Assembly: GCA_010094025.1 (NCBI GenBank)
Contig: ML991792.1
Coordinates: forward strand, 310,001 to 374,000
Direction of reading: 5' to 3'
Length of the DNA stretch: 64,000 nucleotides
Source of the DNA: Viridothelium virens
Lineage: Eukaryota > Ascomycota > Dothideomycetes > Trypetheliales > Trypetheliaceae
Shown here: positions 46,729 through 56,500 of the stretch, piece by piece
Layout of the letters: every line of letters begins with the position of its first letter
Numbering within the stretch: the first letter of the stretch is position 1
The notes under the pieces: model-generated
What the model was told of the DNA's origin: nothing
The model's input: only the letters and a program-made list of their open reading frames with translations
The model's database searches: none
Position numbers and translations under genes: made by a program

Positions 46729-47120
46729 ATGTCTATTGCTTGTGTTACCGTCGTCCTCACCCTGGCCGCCAAAGAAAATCCGACCACTGTCGTCATTCGT
46801 ATCGCATATGAAGAGCTCAATATCTTCCGCCACCGCCGGTTATCCTGGGCTATGTGCGTTCTTGCTCTCCTTCACACCTTTCCATTCATCGTCCATCACA
46901 TGAAGACAGGCGACACCGGGCATGCAGTGGGGAGCAAGCGCCTACTCTTAGATTGGCGCGGTCGACCTAATGGCCCATTCCTGGATGGTATCCCTATCCT
47001 TCGGTCCGCTCCACAACCGCTTCTGCGAACTCCTCAAAGCCATGCATCTCCTCGCCGCAATGATGTTCTACGCCTTCTTCTCCCTTCACTTCGGCTTTTC
47101 CCTTGCTAGCATCGACCCCC
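46729..47120 (+). pseudogene. Relic of a ferric reductase (FRE/NOX-type) transmembrane domain
   Basis: Frame 1 (from about 46729) reads EELNIFRHRRLSWAMCVLAL then LHTFPFIVHHMKTGD, and frame 2 (46952-47110) reads MAHSWMVSLSFGPLHNRF, ELLKAMHLLAAMMFYAFF. Together these match consecutive helices of the fungal ferric-reductase-like membrane domain, including the His-containing HTFPF and MHLLAA segments. The frames change between about 46925 and 46952 without a plausible intron (a ctactcttag acceptor exists, but no donor at a workable distance). No start, N-terminal part, or FAD/NAD-binding domain is present. The homology ends close to the adjoining inverted repeat. I read it as a truncated, frameshifted remnant. 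Confidence 0.6.
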
Positions 47121-47183
47121 TGACTGAACTAGGTCTAATTCCTTTCCCTCTCTGCGAAATGCGTCTCTCTTCTCTACCTCTCC

Positions 47184-47390
47184 GCAGGTCTCCCGTCTGT
47201 GCGCAGGTCTCTCGTCTTTGTGCAGGTCTCTCCTGTCTGTGTAGGTCTCTCGCCTCTATGTAGATCTGTATAAAAATGAGAGACGTATGTAGAGACAAGA
47301 GATGTACGTAGAGACAAGAGACGTACTTAGAGGTAAGAGACGTACGTAGAGGTAAGAGACCTGTGCAGAGTCGAGAGACCTCGTTCAGTA
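47184..47390. repeat. Imperfect inverted repeat built of 19-21 bp tandem units
   Basis: The right arm holds four exactly spaced 19-bp units (47280-47298, -47317, -47336, -47355) of the form gagacgtacgtagagRYaa, plus a partial copy to about 47383. The left arm (47184-47261) holds related units on the opposite strand (gcaggtctctcgtctttgt type, 19-21 bp). An AT-rich spacer (about 47262-47277) separates them. Confidence 0.8.
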
Positions 47391-47718
47391 GTCCTTAGAC
47401 ATAATTACCTTACATACCCAGATACGGATATAATGGTGTTGATCATGCTTATGCATTCATATCTAGCTTTATGCATTCATTGTTCTCTCCATTTATGGTT
47501 CCAACCTCTGAGCTAAAGTAGATTAAGATATACTCTGATACTTCTCAAATTATTGAAGTAGATTTGGAGGCGTAAAATTCGGCGCCCTGATATTTTCTAT
47601 ATCCTGTCGGAGGCAGCTCTCCCGTTTAGTCAAAAGCATCCAACGTTGACACACAGACTAACAGTCCTCACATATTGAACTTCAGGTAGATAGGCTACGC
47701 TTAAGATTGAAACCTGTC
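47391..47718. other. Intergenic
   Basis: 328 bp, AT-rich, containing a short repeated phrase (tatgcattcat, 47451-47461 and 47471-47481). No gene. Confidence 0.5.
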
Positions 47719-49282
47719 TTATCCACCCAACTTTAGTCTCCCTTCACACTCCATTTTCGCTTCGGCCAGCATTCGCCCAACATCAAAATCCCAGAGGTTT
47801 CTCGAACGACTCTCGATCTCGGCTTTGATCTTCGCAGGATCACTTCCCGTAGGCGGATATCTCCATTCGTAAATATCCCCCATCTCGCGTGAGCTCTGAA
47901 CTAACCACTGCGAGCGCTCGAGGCGGACTGTACTGTATGCTTGCAACGCCGCGCCCACAGCCTCTGCTTTGCCGAGGTCACTCAATTTGGACATGGACAA
48001 TGCGACCTCCAGTACTGAGACCAACACCAGAGCGTCCTCTACACCCATGCACGCGCCGGCGCCGTGGAAGGGACTGCTGGCATGAGCGGCGTCGCCGGCG
48101 AGACACACGCGCCCCCGCGCGTACCTGTCAGCAGGATGGTCTGCCATGTCGAAGATTGCCCACTTAAACACTTGCTCGGGCATTCTTCTGACCAGTTCAC
48201 GAATGCTTGGGCCCCATTCGCTGAGGGCCGAGGTCACCTCGGACTTCTTTGTCTCCAAAGTCATCTTGTGAGGGTCCGGCCACGGTTTCGGGTCGTGCAA
48301 GAAGATGAATACGTTTGACAGCGTCCACTGAGCGACCTATATATCCGTTAACAGTCAGAATCAATTTTTCGGACATGCTAGCGTCGAATACTCCACCACC
48401 AGTCAGACCGAAGCAATGTAGGGTGTGAAAATTACCGGAAAGAAAAGTGCGTGGGCGTTTGGACCCATGTGCGCGCATTGGTTGTTTGCCTTGTCATGCC
48501 CCAGAGCGGCGATAGAATCGGCGATGGGGATGATAGCGCGGTACGCGACCTTGTGTGTGAAGCTTGGCCGCGACGCTGGGCTATCATCCCCAAGCAAGAG
48601 TCGTCGAGCTTTCGAATGAATACCGTCACAGGCGATTACTGTCCAGACAACGTTCTTAGCAAAACATCCTCTTGTATAAAACCCGGACCCAGCGATGTGC
48701 TGCTGATAGAGTGGACACAGACAAACCTGCATCTGCTTGGGCAGTACTGTTATTAGCGAATTGAAGCTCAACGCCTTCCGCCACCTCCGAATAGCTCTCC
48801 AGGGACATCCCAAACTTGACTACTCCATCAGGCAATGACTTGGCCATCTCACGAAGATACACTGAGCGAAGGCACCCTGTGTAGTCCAATTCGCGCGCTG
48901 ACTGCTCGAATAACAGCGACTCCTCCGACTGCGCTGCGTCCATACTGACTGGGTTGAAGCCGTCCCAATAGCGATTCATCGGATGACGGTTAGCCTCGCC
49001 GACGCGCTGGAGGGCTTCGAGTATGCACGGATTCAGTCGCTCCATACACTCTCGTGCTACGCCAGTGAACGACATCGCGGCCCCCACCTCAAAATAGTCG
49101 TCCGCTTTCTCGTATACTGTCACCTTGTGTCCAGCACGCAGCAACCCAAGAGCTGTTATCACGCCAATGATACCGGCTCCCACAACCGCAATATCGAGTG
49201 ATGAGCCGTCGGTAGCGTCGCCATCCATTCGCTTCTCGTGAGGATGAAGACCATCCACAGGCTGTACTGTAGCGGTGGCCAT
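47719..49282 (-). CDS. FAD-dependent monooxygenase (salicylate hydroxylase-like)
   Basis: Flavoprotein hydroxylase of the PHBH group, common in polyketide tailoring. Exons 49282-48727, 48638-48436 and 48336-47719, 458 aa. The dinucleotide fold is VVGAGIIGVITALGLLRAG with VTVYEKA at about 32-58. The DG motif is VIACDGIHSKARRLLLGD, restored only by splicing the 88-nt intron at 48639-48726. The second FAD motif GDAAHASSPFHGAGACMGVE is in exon 3. The mid-protein LREMAKSLPDGVVKFG is usual. The tail after EDALVL is helical, with no extra domain and no membrane anchor. It is divergent from the AYR1-like SDR (446 bp apart), hinting at co-regulation. Confidence 0.92.
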
Positions 49283-49728
49283 TGTTTAGGTCGAAGATGG
49301 GTGAAGGTGTAAATGCTGCGCGTTGCCGAGGACTATTGATCCTCGTAGACCCGTATTCGAAGCTAAACTCCTTATAGCTTCGTGGTACAAGCCCGTGGTG
49401 CTTGCTGATTAGCGTCTCTTTTTGCGAGTGTATTTCTTGAGGTCATTCTTTGATCAAGCATGTGGCAGCCCACGGCCGGAGTTTTGAAACTCCTTTGGCC
49501 CTCTATCGGAATTTTACCCACCTACTCTACTTGACCCGCATTTCAGTAATGGTGTCGAGGGCAACACAGGGTTTTACTTTTGTTTTGTTTCTCATTACCT
49601 GCAAAAGGATCCCTGTGAGGTCGGGGGCGGAATCCGTTTGCGGGTTGATGATGCTCACCATCGCCTCATGCCCATTCTTACTTCCAATTCTCTCCTGCTG
49701 CTGTCCATAGACCATCTCTTTCATTACA
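49283..49728. promoter_or_regulatory. Divergent promoter, monooxygenase / AYR1-like SDR
   Basis: 446 bp between start codons. A CGGCCG-type palindrome lies near 49475. No ORF with support. Confidence 0.4.
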
Positions 49729-50653
49729 ATGGCAAAGACGGAGAAGAACGTCCTCGTAACTGGCTGTAGTACCGGGGGCCTTGGTTGCGCCCTCGCCAAG
49801 ACCTTTCGCGACCAAGGTTTCCACGTGCTTGCAACGGTACGCGATACTCACAAAGCAGGCGCCCTCGCAGCTGAAGAAGGCATTGAGGTTCTCATCCTTG
49901 ATGTAGCCTCCTCGAAATCTATAGAGTCATGCCTGACGCAGGTGCGCAATATAACTGGCAGTAAACTTGACGTCTTGGTTAACAATGCCGGTGTCGTCAT
50001 CTATGGGCCGCTCATCCATGCTTCCATTGAGGAGGGCAAGGCAGCTTACGATGTCAATGTGTGGGGACCTTTGGCTGTGACTCAGTCGTTCGCGCCTCTC
50101 CTCATTAATTCCAAGGGTGTCGTTCTGAACATCTCCTCCATTGCCGGTGCAGTTCCGCTGGCATGGCAAGGTACGTGAAGCTACTACCTCTTGGACCGTG
50201 CCTTCATGCCGCAACCTCAGTTACATTTTTCCTCATACATAGTGCACAGGACTGTACAATAGCTCGAAAGCCGCCATGACTTTCATATCAGAAACACTCA
50301 AATTGGAATTAGCACCATTGGGGGTGCGAGTTGTAACGGCTATGGTCGGCGCTATGGGAACACAGCTCAACGACAATCGCGAGGTCTCTCTACCTCCGGG
50401 CTCGTACTACAAACCTGTCGAGGAGACCATCAAGAAGCAATCTAGAGGCGAAATGCAGGAGTCCCTCAACGAGCCGGTCGATGTCACTGCGCGCAGTCTC
50501 GTCAAGGACACGTTAGTAGGACGCCGTGGGCAAGTTTGGCGCGGCGGTGAGGCAGGCAGAGCCAGTATTCTCTCATGGCTGATTCCCACTGCACTGCGAG
50601 AGAGGATTTTACATACGGAGAGAGGAATTTACCAACTGAAATACGACGGATGA
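49729..50653 (+). CDS. Short-chain dehydrogenase, AYR1-like (acyl-DHAP reductase type)
   Basis: NADPH-dependent reductase of the classical SDR group. Exons 49729-50170 and 50250-50653, 281 aa. The cofactor motif is VLVTGCSTGGLGCALAKTF, with ATVRD after strand 2. NNAGVVIYGPL is intact. The catalytic Ser is in LNISSIAGAVP and the Tyr-Lys in LYNSSKAAM, split by the intron. The C-terminal region (LRERILHTERGIYQLKY) is short and lacks an evident membrane tail. Yeast Ayr1 makes 1-acylglycerol-3-phosphate, but cluster SDRs of this type often reduce other ketones. Its position beside the monooxygenase favours a tailoring role; this is inference. Confidence 0.9.
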
Positions 50654-51984
50654 GTGCATGGGCCTGGTAAGATATTGACAGCATAAGCCAATGAGAGATT
50701 TGAAGTTATCGCATGCTGCCTGAAAGAATTCCGTAGCTTAATACATAGACTAATCTGACGATGCATGACGGAATGGTGTATTGACGCGGTAGATGTTGGT
50801 GCGATCAATTTAGTCTAGCTTTCCCGCACTATAATCTGGAAAGCTGAGGACATTAGGATGTCGTGATACTTGAGTCCAGCGTCATCCAGGCATGTTTGTC
50901 GGTAGAGAGTGGTGCGAGCTGTAGCAGAGGTCAAATAAACAAAACCCGACCGGCACCGGATGAGCTAATCCAAAGTGGTGATTATCTAATCGCTGAACTT
51001 CTGGCCACCGAAGACGCCGAAGGCCATCCACAAACCAAGAGCACACCACATATATAGCACTCCAGAAAGTCAGGCTCATTACCCAATATTTATCTGAAAG
51101 TGCAGTCGCTTTGACCGACGACCGTCTACTCAGCGCACGGAAGATGTGACTGAGATCTTTTAAGAGTCTTAGGCAGAGGAACGACAATTACAGTCCTGCA
51201 ACTATATGGGATCGCTAATGAGCCCAGTCAACACTGCTTCAATTTTAACCGTAGCTGCCTACGAACTCTCATGGCGCTTACAAAGGAACCAAGTATCATC
51301 GTGGATGGTTCACATCAAGGTATTTGAACTTGCCCAAGCAGAGTTCCGCCGCAACCGCACTTAGCTGTCTAGCACTTGGGATCTCTCTTGACACTGAAAT
51401 TAGCAATGGAACAAATTTGGTTGAGGATGTCGTCACCTGCATGCAAAACTTGAACATTGAATTCTTAACTGGTCCTGCAATGGCCGACACCAAAGACGGT
51501 AACTGACCAACCGCACGACGCTCGCCTGCAAGGATGCTTCTGAAAACATCTCTTTTATGAGCCCTTTCCGAGCGAGCTAAGCACAGGATAGTTTTCAGAA
51601 GAACAGTCAAACTCGAAGACTGTTCCTCACTGACCAAAGATACTCTCTGCCCACGACAAGTAATGGCACCGGACATCTGTTGTCGTACCAAGCAAGGTCT
51701 GGATTTGGGATGGAATCATTGGCGTATGCAGCCCGGTCCGGATATTCTGAAGTGCCCGAAAGTGCCACCTGCAGCATATTCAATCTGCTTCGACGCCCGC
51801 CGGCACATCTCCATACGGAAAAGAAAAGGAACCCAACTACATGCTCTGATATAACCATGTTGGCTTCCTGCTCCTTACACTGCCATCCAAGAGAGCACCG
51901 TACCCACAATCTGCAAATTCACGATCTAACTATATTTCTGATCGCTTTCGCAACAATGGCTACCGGTAGAAAAAATTGATGAGC
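50654..51984. other. Intergenic, no gene seen
   Basis: 1.33 kb between the AYR1-like SDR and the FSH hydrolase. ORFs up to 131 codons on either strand have no recognisable motif. A decayed gene is possible but not demonstrable. Confidence 0.45.
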
Positions 51985-52848
51985 CTACAAGGATCTTGAC
52001 TGCTGGTGAGCGCTCATCAGCGCAGCAACAATAGCTTCTACGTCCTCAGCTTTAATTGGGACACGGTGATCCCCATCCCACTCCACCAGCGTCGTGCTCT
52101 CCTTGGTACAACAGCGATTTCGCAACTCCCTATGCATCTTCAGCCCCTCATCTCGCAGACCATGCACGTGCACCGTCGGCAGCTGCAAAATCGCCTCTTG
52201 AACCTCTGCCTTGCTCTCCGCGAAAGTCTGGATCTCTGGATCTAGCGTAACAAGCGGTCCCCTCCCCGCCAGTAGTATAGCGAAGCGGAACATGGGCACT
52301 CGACTAGAACTAGACTTCAACAATCGGCTCTGGTCCGTCAACCCTGCATTATCCATCCTGTCCTGCTCCCGCAAGAGCAGACTCGCAGCCAGCTTCGCCC
52401 CCTGGCTAAAGCCCAGCAGACCCACCCACTCGCCCGTCGCGCCAGCCTCATCATCCGCTCTCATAGCGTCGTCGAGCGACGCGTCAATCGCGGCGATCAC
52501 CTCCGTCGCATCACTCTCGTGCACCGGCATCACGACGTCGTGGGCGCGGTGAACAGGGATAGAGAATGGCGTCGGCGCGGTAGCGGTGTCAGGCTGTGGC
52601 TTCATCCAGCTGCGGAAGGGGCCCCAGTCTGCGTAGACGGATGTGACGTCCGGACCGGGCTTGCTGAGGTAGGGCGCGTCGGGGAAGACGAGGCGGAAAG
52701 AGTGCTCGAGGTGGCGCCGGAGGATGCGGCATTGGGCGCGGAAGATGGATGCGTTGGTGCCACCGCCGTGGAGGCATAGGATCCGGGGGAGGCTGAGGGT
52801 TGGGTCGCTGGTCGGGACGCTGTCTGATGGGGCGACTGACGGCGGCAT
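51985..52848 (-). CDS. FSH-family serine hydrolase (LovG-like)
   Basis: Alpha/beta-hydrolase of the fungal FSH1/OVCA2 type. Single exon, 287 aa. It starts the fold with PRILCLHGGGTNASIFRAQC. The nucleophile elbow is GFSQGA with Ser148, and Asp233 (HGLRDEGL) and His261 (WDGDHRVP) complete the triad. DAPYLSKPGP and WGPFRSW are also family-typical. Related proteins act as stand-alone thioesterases for HR-PKSs (LovG releases dihydromonacolin L acid). The PKS here has no terminal release domain and is transcribed divergently from this gene, so a release role is likely, but not shown. Confidence 0.9.
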   Translation of the reverse strand: MPPSVAPSDSVPTSDPTLSLPRILCLHGGGTNASIFRAQCRILRRHLEHSFRLVFPDAPYLSKPGPDVTSVYADWGPFRSWMKPQPDTATAPTPFSIPVHRAHDVVMPVHESDATEVIAAIDASLDDAMRADDEAGATGEWVGLLGFSQGAKLAASLLLREQDRMDNAGLTDQSRLLKSSSSRVPMFRFAILLAGRGPLVTLDPEIQTFAESKAEVQEAILQLPTVHVHGLRDEGLKMHRELRNRCCTKESTTLVEWDGDHRVPIKAEDVEAIVAALMSAHQQSRSL

Positions 52849-53555
52849 TGGGTCATGTTCGAGTTTAGAGGTTTGATGGAGGATTGGACGTGGTGCTGGT
52901 GGTAGTTGTGGTGATGGCCATCAAAAAAGAGAGAGCGATGGCGAGGGGGCGTACTATGGGCCATGAATGGCCAAGCAGCACCGTCATTCCAAGTGATCAG
53001 CATCGCGGAGCCCCATTCAGAAATACGGAGTATCTGGCTCGCCAGAGGTAACAGCAACGGGACAGCGCGGGCTAGGCTCTACTGTTGAGTTCCTGGGTTC
53101 GCTACATTCATCTGAACGATCCGCAAAGGGTACCACATATTAACAGACGTTGGTCAAATAAGGTACGTACCGAAATGGCAAAATCATGGTGATTGCACGT
53201 CCCCATCTCCCCGGACTTACTTTAGATTGCTAGCTTTGGAACGTCCGACCTGCCGGACTTTTTCTCGCGTTCCCAATCAGTGCAAATGCACATCGATTCT
53301 AATGTCTGTTGTTTACATGCCGGTGTCTAATCAAAATTAGGCTATAGTATTGTGCACGCTATCATCACACTGTCTCTGGAATAGGAGATAATGACGTCTG
53401 CACTTTGCCTGCACATATCGAATCCCTTCAGCTTCAATTTCGCCTCTATCGAGCTTTTCTTACCACTGCTCCAACTCCTTGTATTTGTAGCATATTGACT
53501 TGTTTTTGCTTACCCGTTGCAAAGAGAAGCAGATACTACAAGACAAAAGGCGAAG
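52849..53555. promoter_or_regulatory. Divergent promoter, FSH hydrolase / HR-PKS
   Basis: 707 bp shared upstream region. It contains a perfect gtccg-N6-cggac site (53243-53258) and a second ccggactt copy (53211-53218 as well as 53253-53260). Confidence 0.5.
53243..53258. promoter_or_regulatory. Candidate Zn2Cys6 site, CCG-N6-CGG
   Basis: gtccgacctgccggac is a perfect inverted repeat with 5-bp arms. Everted CCG/CGG triplets with fixed spacing are typical of binuclear zinc cluster regulators. It lies 297 bp before the PKS start and 394 bp before the hydrolase start. Confidence 0.4.
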
Positions 53556-56500
53556 ATGGGCGACAATAACATGGAGGCAGCTGGCGAGCCTATTGCTATC
53601 GTTGGCCTCAGTTGCAAGTTTGCTGGAGACGCTCGCAATCCTGAGGAACTGTGGAGGATGTTGGTAGAGGGGAGAAACGCCTGGTCGGAAGTTCCTTCAT
53701 CCAGATTCAACTTGAAAGGCTTCTTCCATCCAGACCCAGAGAAGCTCGATACTGTGTGTTCGCCCGATATCAAAGGAGGCAATGGATGAGGGTGCTGATG
53801 CTCATGGTGATGCTCACAGATGCACATTCGGGGCGGTCATTTCTTACAAGAGGATATTGCACATTTTGACGCCCCATTTTTCAACATCTCTGCAGAACTC
53901 GCGGCGGTGAGATCTTGCGGTTAAATGTACTACTATCCTGAGTGCTGATGCATTGTGCATGCAGGCGCTCGACCCTCAATTCCGCCTTCAGCTGGAGTCC
54001 GTGTATGAGGCACTGGAGAATGGTGAGAAATGAAGCCTCTCGGGTACTTCGTGGCACTGAAGCGACCGCTGACGAATCGTAGCCGGCCTTCCCATGTCTT
54101 ACGTTGCGGGCTCCGACACATCAGTGTTTGCGTCATTGTGGAAGAACGATTATAGAGATGGCATGATTCGTGACGGGCAAAACCTACCAAGGTCTATTGA
54201 AACCGGAACAGGTGGCACATTCTTGGCGGGCAGGATCTCTCATTTCTTTGACCTCCGAGGAGCAAGTGTGACGCTCGACACGGCTTGCTCAACTAGTGCG
54301 GTAGCGCTTCACCAGGCTGTGCAGAGTCTGCGGAGTAGGGAAGCATCCATGTCCATAGTTGGAGGCTCGAACTTGACACTGAATCCGGACACTTTCGTGG
54401 GATTAGGATCTGCGGGGTAAGTTGTTCTTCCACCCGATATGTCTTCTCCTGTCGAACTGTGTGCGAGTGGCTAATTCTCCCTGCTGACCGTTTCGTCCAG
54501 TTTCTTGTCCGCTGACGGCAAGTCTTTTGCCTTTGATGCACGAGCAAATGGTTTCGGCCGCGGTGAAGGTGTGGCGACTTTAGTTGTTAAGCGCTTAAAG
54601 GATGCGCTATCGGCGGGCGATCCAGTGCGTGCCGTTATCCGCGAGACGCTTGTTAATCAGAATGGCAGAACAGACACCATAACGTCGCCCAGCCAGGCTG
54701 CACAAGCAGCGCTGATGCGCGACTGCTACCATAGGGCGAGACTCGATCCGCGAGACACGCAGTACTTCGAAGCCCACGGTCCTGGCACCAAGGTCGGAGA
54801 CCCTATTGAAGCAAGTGCTGTTGCTACAGTCTTCAAGTCTGGCAGGCCAGCGAGTCAACCTCTACGTATCGGCTCCATCAAGACAAACGTCGGCCACACG
54901 GAGGTCACGAGCGGCCTGGCTGCTATCATCAAGGTGACGCTAGCTATGGAGAATGGGCTAATCCCGCCATCCGTCAACTTCGACAAACCAAATCCAGAAG
55001 TTCCCTTAGAATCTGCGAACCTCAAGGTGGTGACAACGGCTGAAAAATGGCCACTAGGCCCTCATGGCACTCGACGAGCATCGATCAACAATTTTGGCGC
55101 CGGCGGCACCAATGCCCATGTCATTATGGAAAGCGCGGATTCCGTCTTGTCCCGCAGCGAAGCACCGCAGCCGTCGCAGAAATACAAGACAAAGGTGCTT
55201 GTTCTGAGCGCGAGGAGCGAACAGGCCTGCAAAACTATGGTATCGAGTTTGAAAGACTACTTAGAGACCAAAGAGGACGTAGCCAACGAGGAGGCGTTGT
55301 TGGAAAACGTCATCTACACTCTAGGGCAGCGTCGTACTTTATTTCCCTGGGTTGCGGCATACCGCGTGCCCTTCTCTCGAGGCGTCAAAGTGGTGACTAA
55401 AGCATTGGAATCGCCACAGTTCAAGCCAACCCGTGTATCACAATCTCCAAGAATTGGTATGGTGTTCACCGGCCAAGGGGCTCAGTGGCACGCTATGGGC
55501 CGGGAACTCATAATTGCATACCCTCCTTTCAAGATTTCCCTTGAAAAAGGCGAGGTCTACCTAAAGGAGCTCGGTGCAGACTGGTCGCTATTAGAAGAAC
55601 TTCACCGCGACGCCGATAGCACCAACGTTAACAACACTGCGATGAGCATACCTATCTGTGTCGCCCTTCAGATCTCGCTGGTGCGGCTGCTCCGTGCTTG
55701 GGGAGTCATGCCTACCGCTATCGCAAGTCATTCCAGTGGAGAGATTGCCGCCGCCTACGCAGTCGGCGCGCTGGATTACAAGTCGGCAATGGCAGTTGCC
55801 TATTATCGTGCGATACTCGCTGCCGATAAGAGCCATCGCAATGGGATCGCCAAAGGCGGCATGATCGCGATCGGCGCAGGCGTTGAAGATACCGAGTCGT
55901 ATCTAGACCGGCTGAAGAATGGTAGGGCTGTCGCCGCCTGTATCAACAGCCCATGTAGCGTCACAGTTGCCGGCGACGTCTCTGCAGTGCAGGAGATCGA
56001 GACCATGGTCAAAGCCGACGGCGTGTTCGCTCGTATACTCCGCGTCGACACCGCCTATCACTCACATCACATGAATCCAATTGCTGAACCCTACCGCAAA
56101 GCACTTCACTGCCACCAGATTCGATCTGCAGAGATTGTTACTCTCGATTCTGTTTCATTCTCCTCGGCAGTCACTGGTGGTCGCATTCATAGCGTCGACA
56201 GACTAGCTCAGCCGGAGCATTGGGTTGAGAGCCTAACACAGCCGGTGCGCTTCGTTGACGCCATATTAGACATGGTGCTGGGAGACTTGAGTCCTTCCGG
56301 TACCAGCGTCGACGCCATCATCGAGATCGGCCCGCACTCGGCTCTTGGTGGTCCTATCAAGGAGACTATGCGGCTTCCGGAATTCAACGGCATTCAGATA
56401 TCATACTACAGCTGCCTTTTGCGCAACACCAACGCAAGGGACAGTATCCAAGATCTTATCGCAAGCCTGTTGCGCGAGGGCTATCCGATCAATCTAGAAC

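Noticed and set aside
47184-47390. Inverted repeat as ends of a DNA transposon
   Set aside because: No transposase, no target-site duplication visible, and the arms are made of internal tandem units rather than unique terminal repeats.
48640-48726. In-frame reading through NVVWTVIACDG in the monooxygenase
   Set aside because: That frame is not continuous with exon 1. The 88-nt intron with acceptor ctggacag restores STAQADAVIACDGIHS in correct phase.
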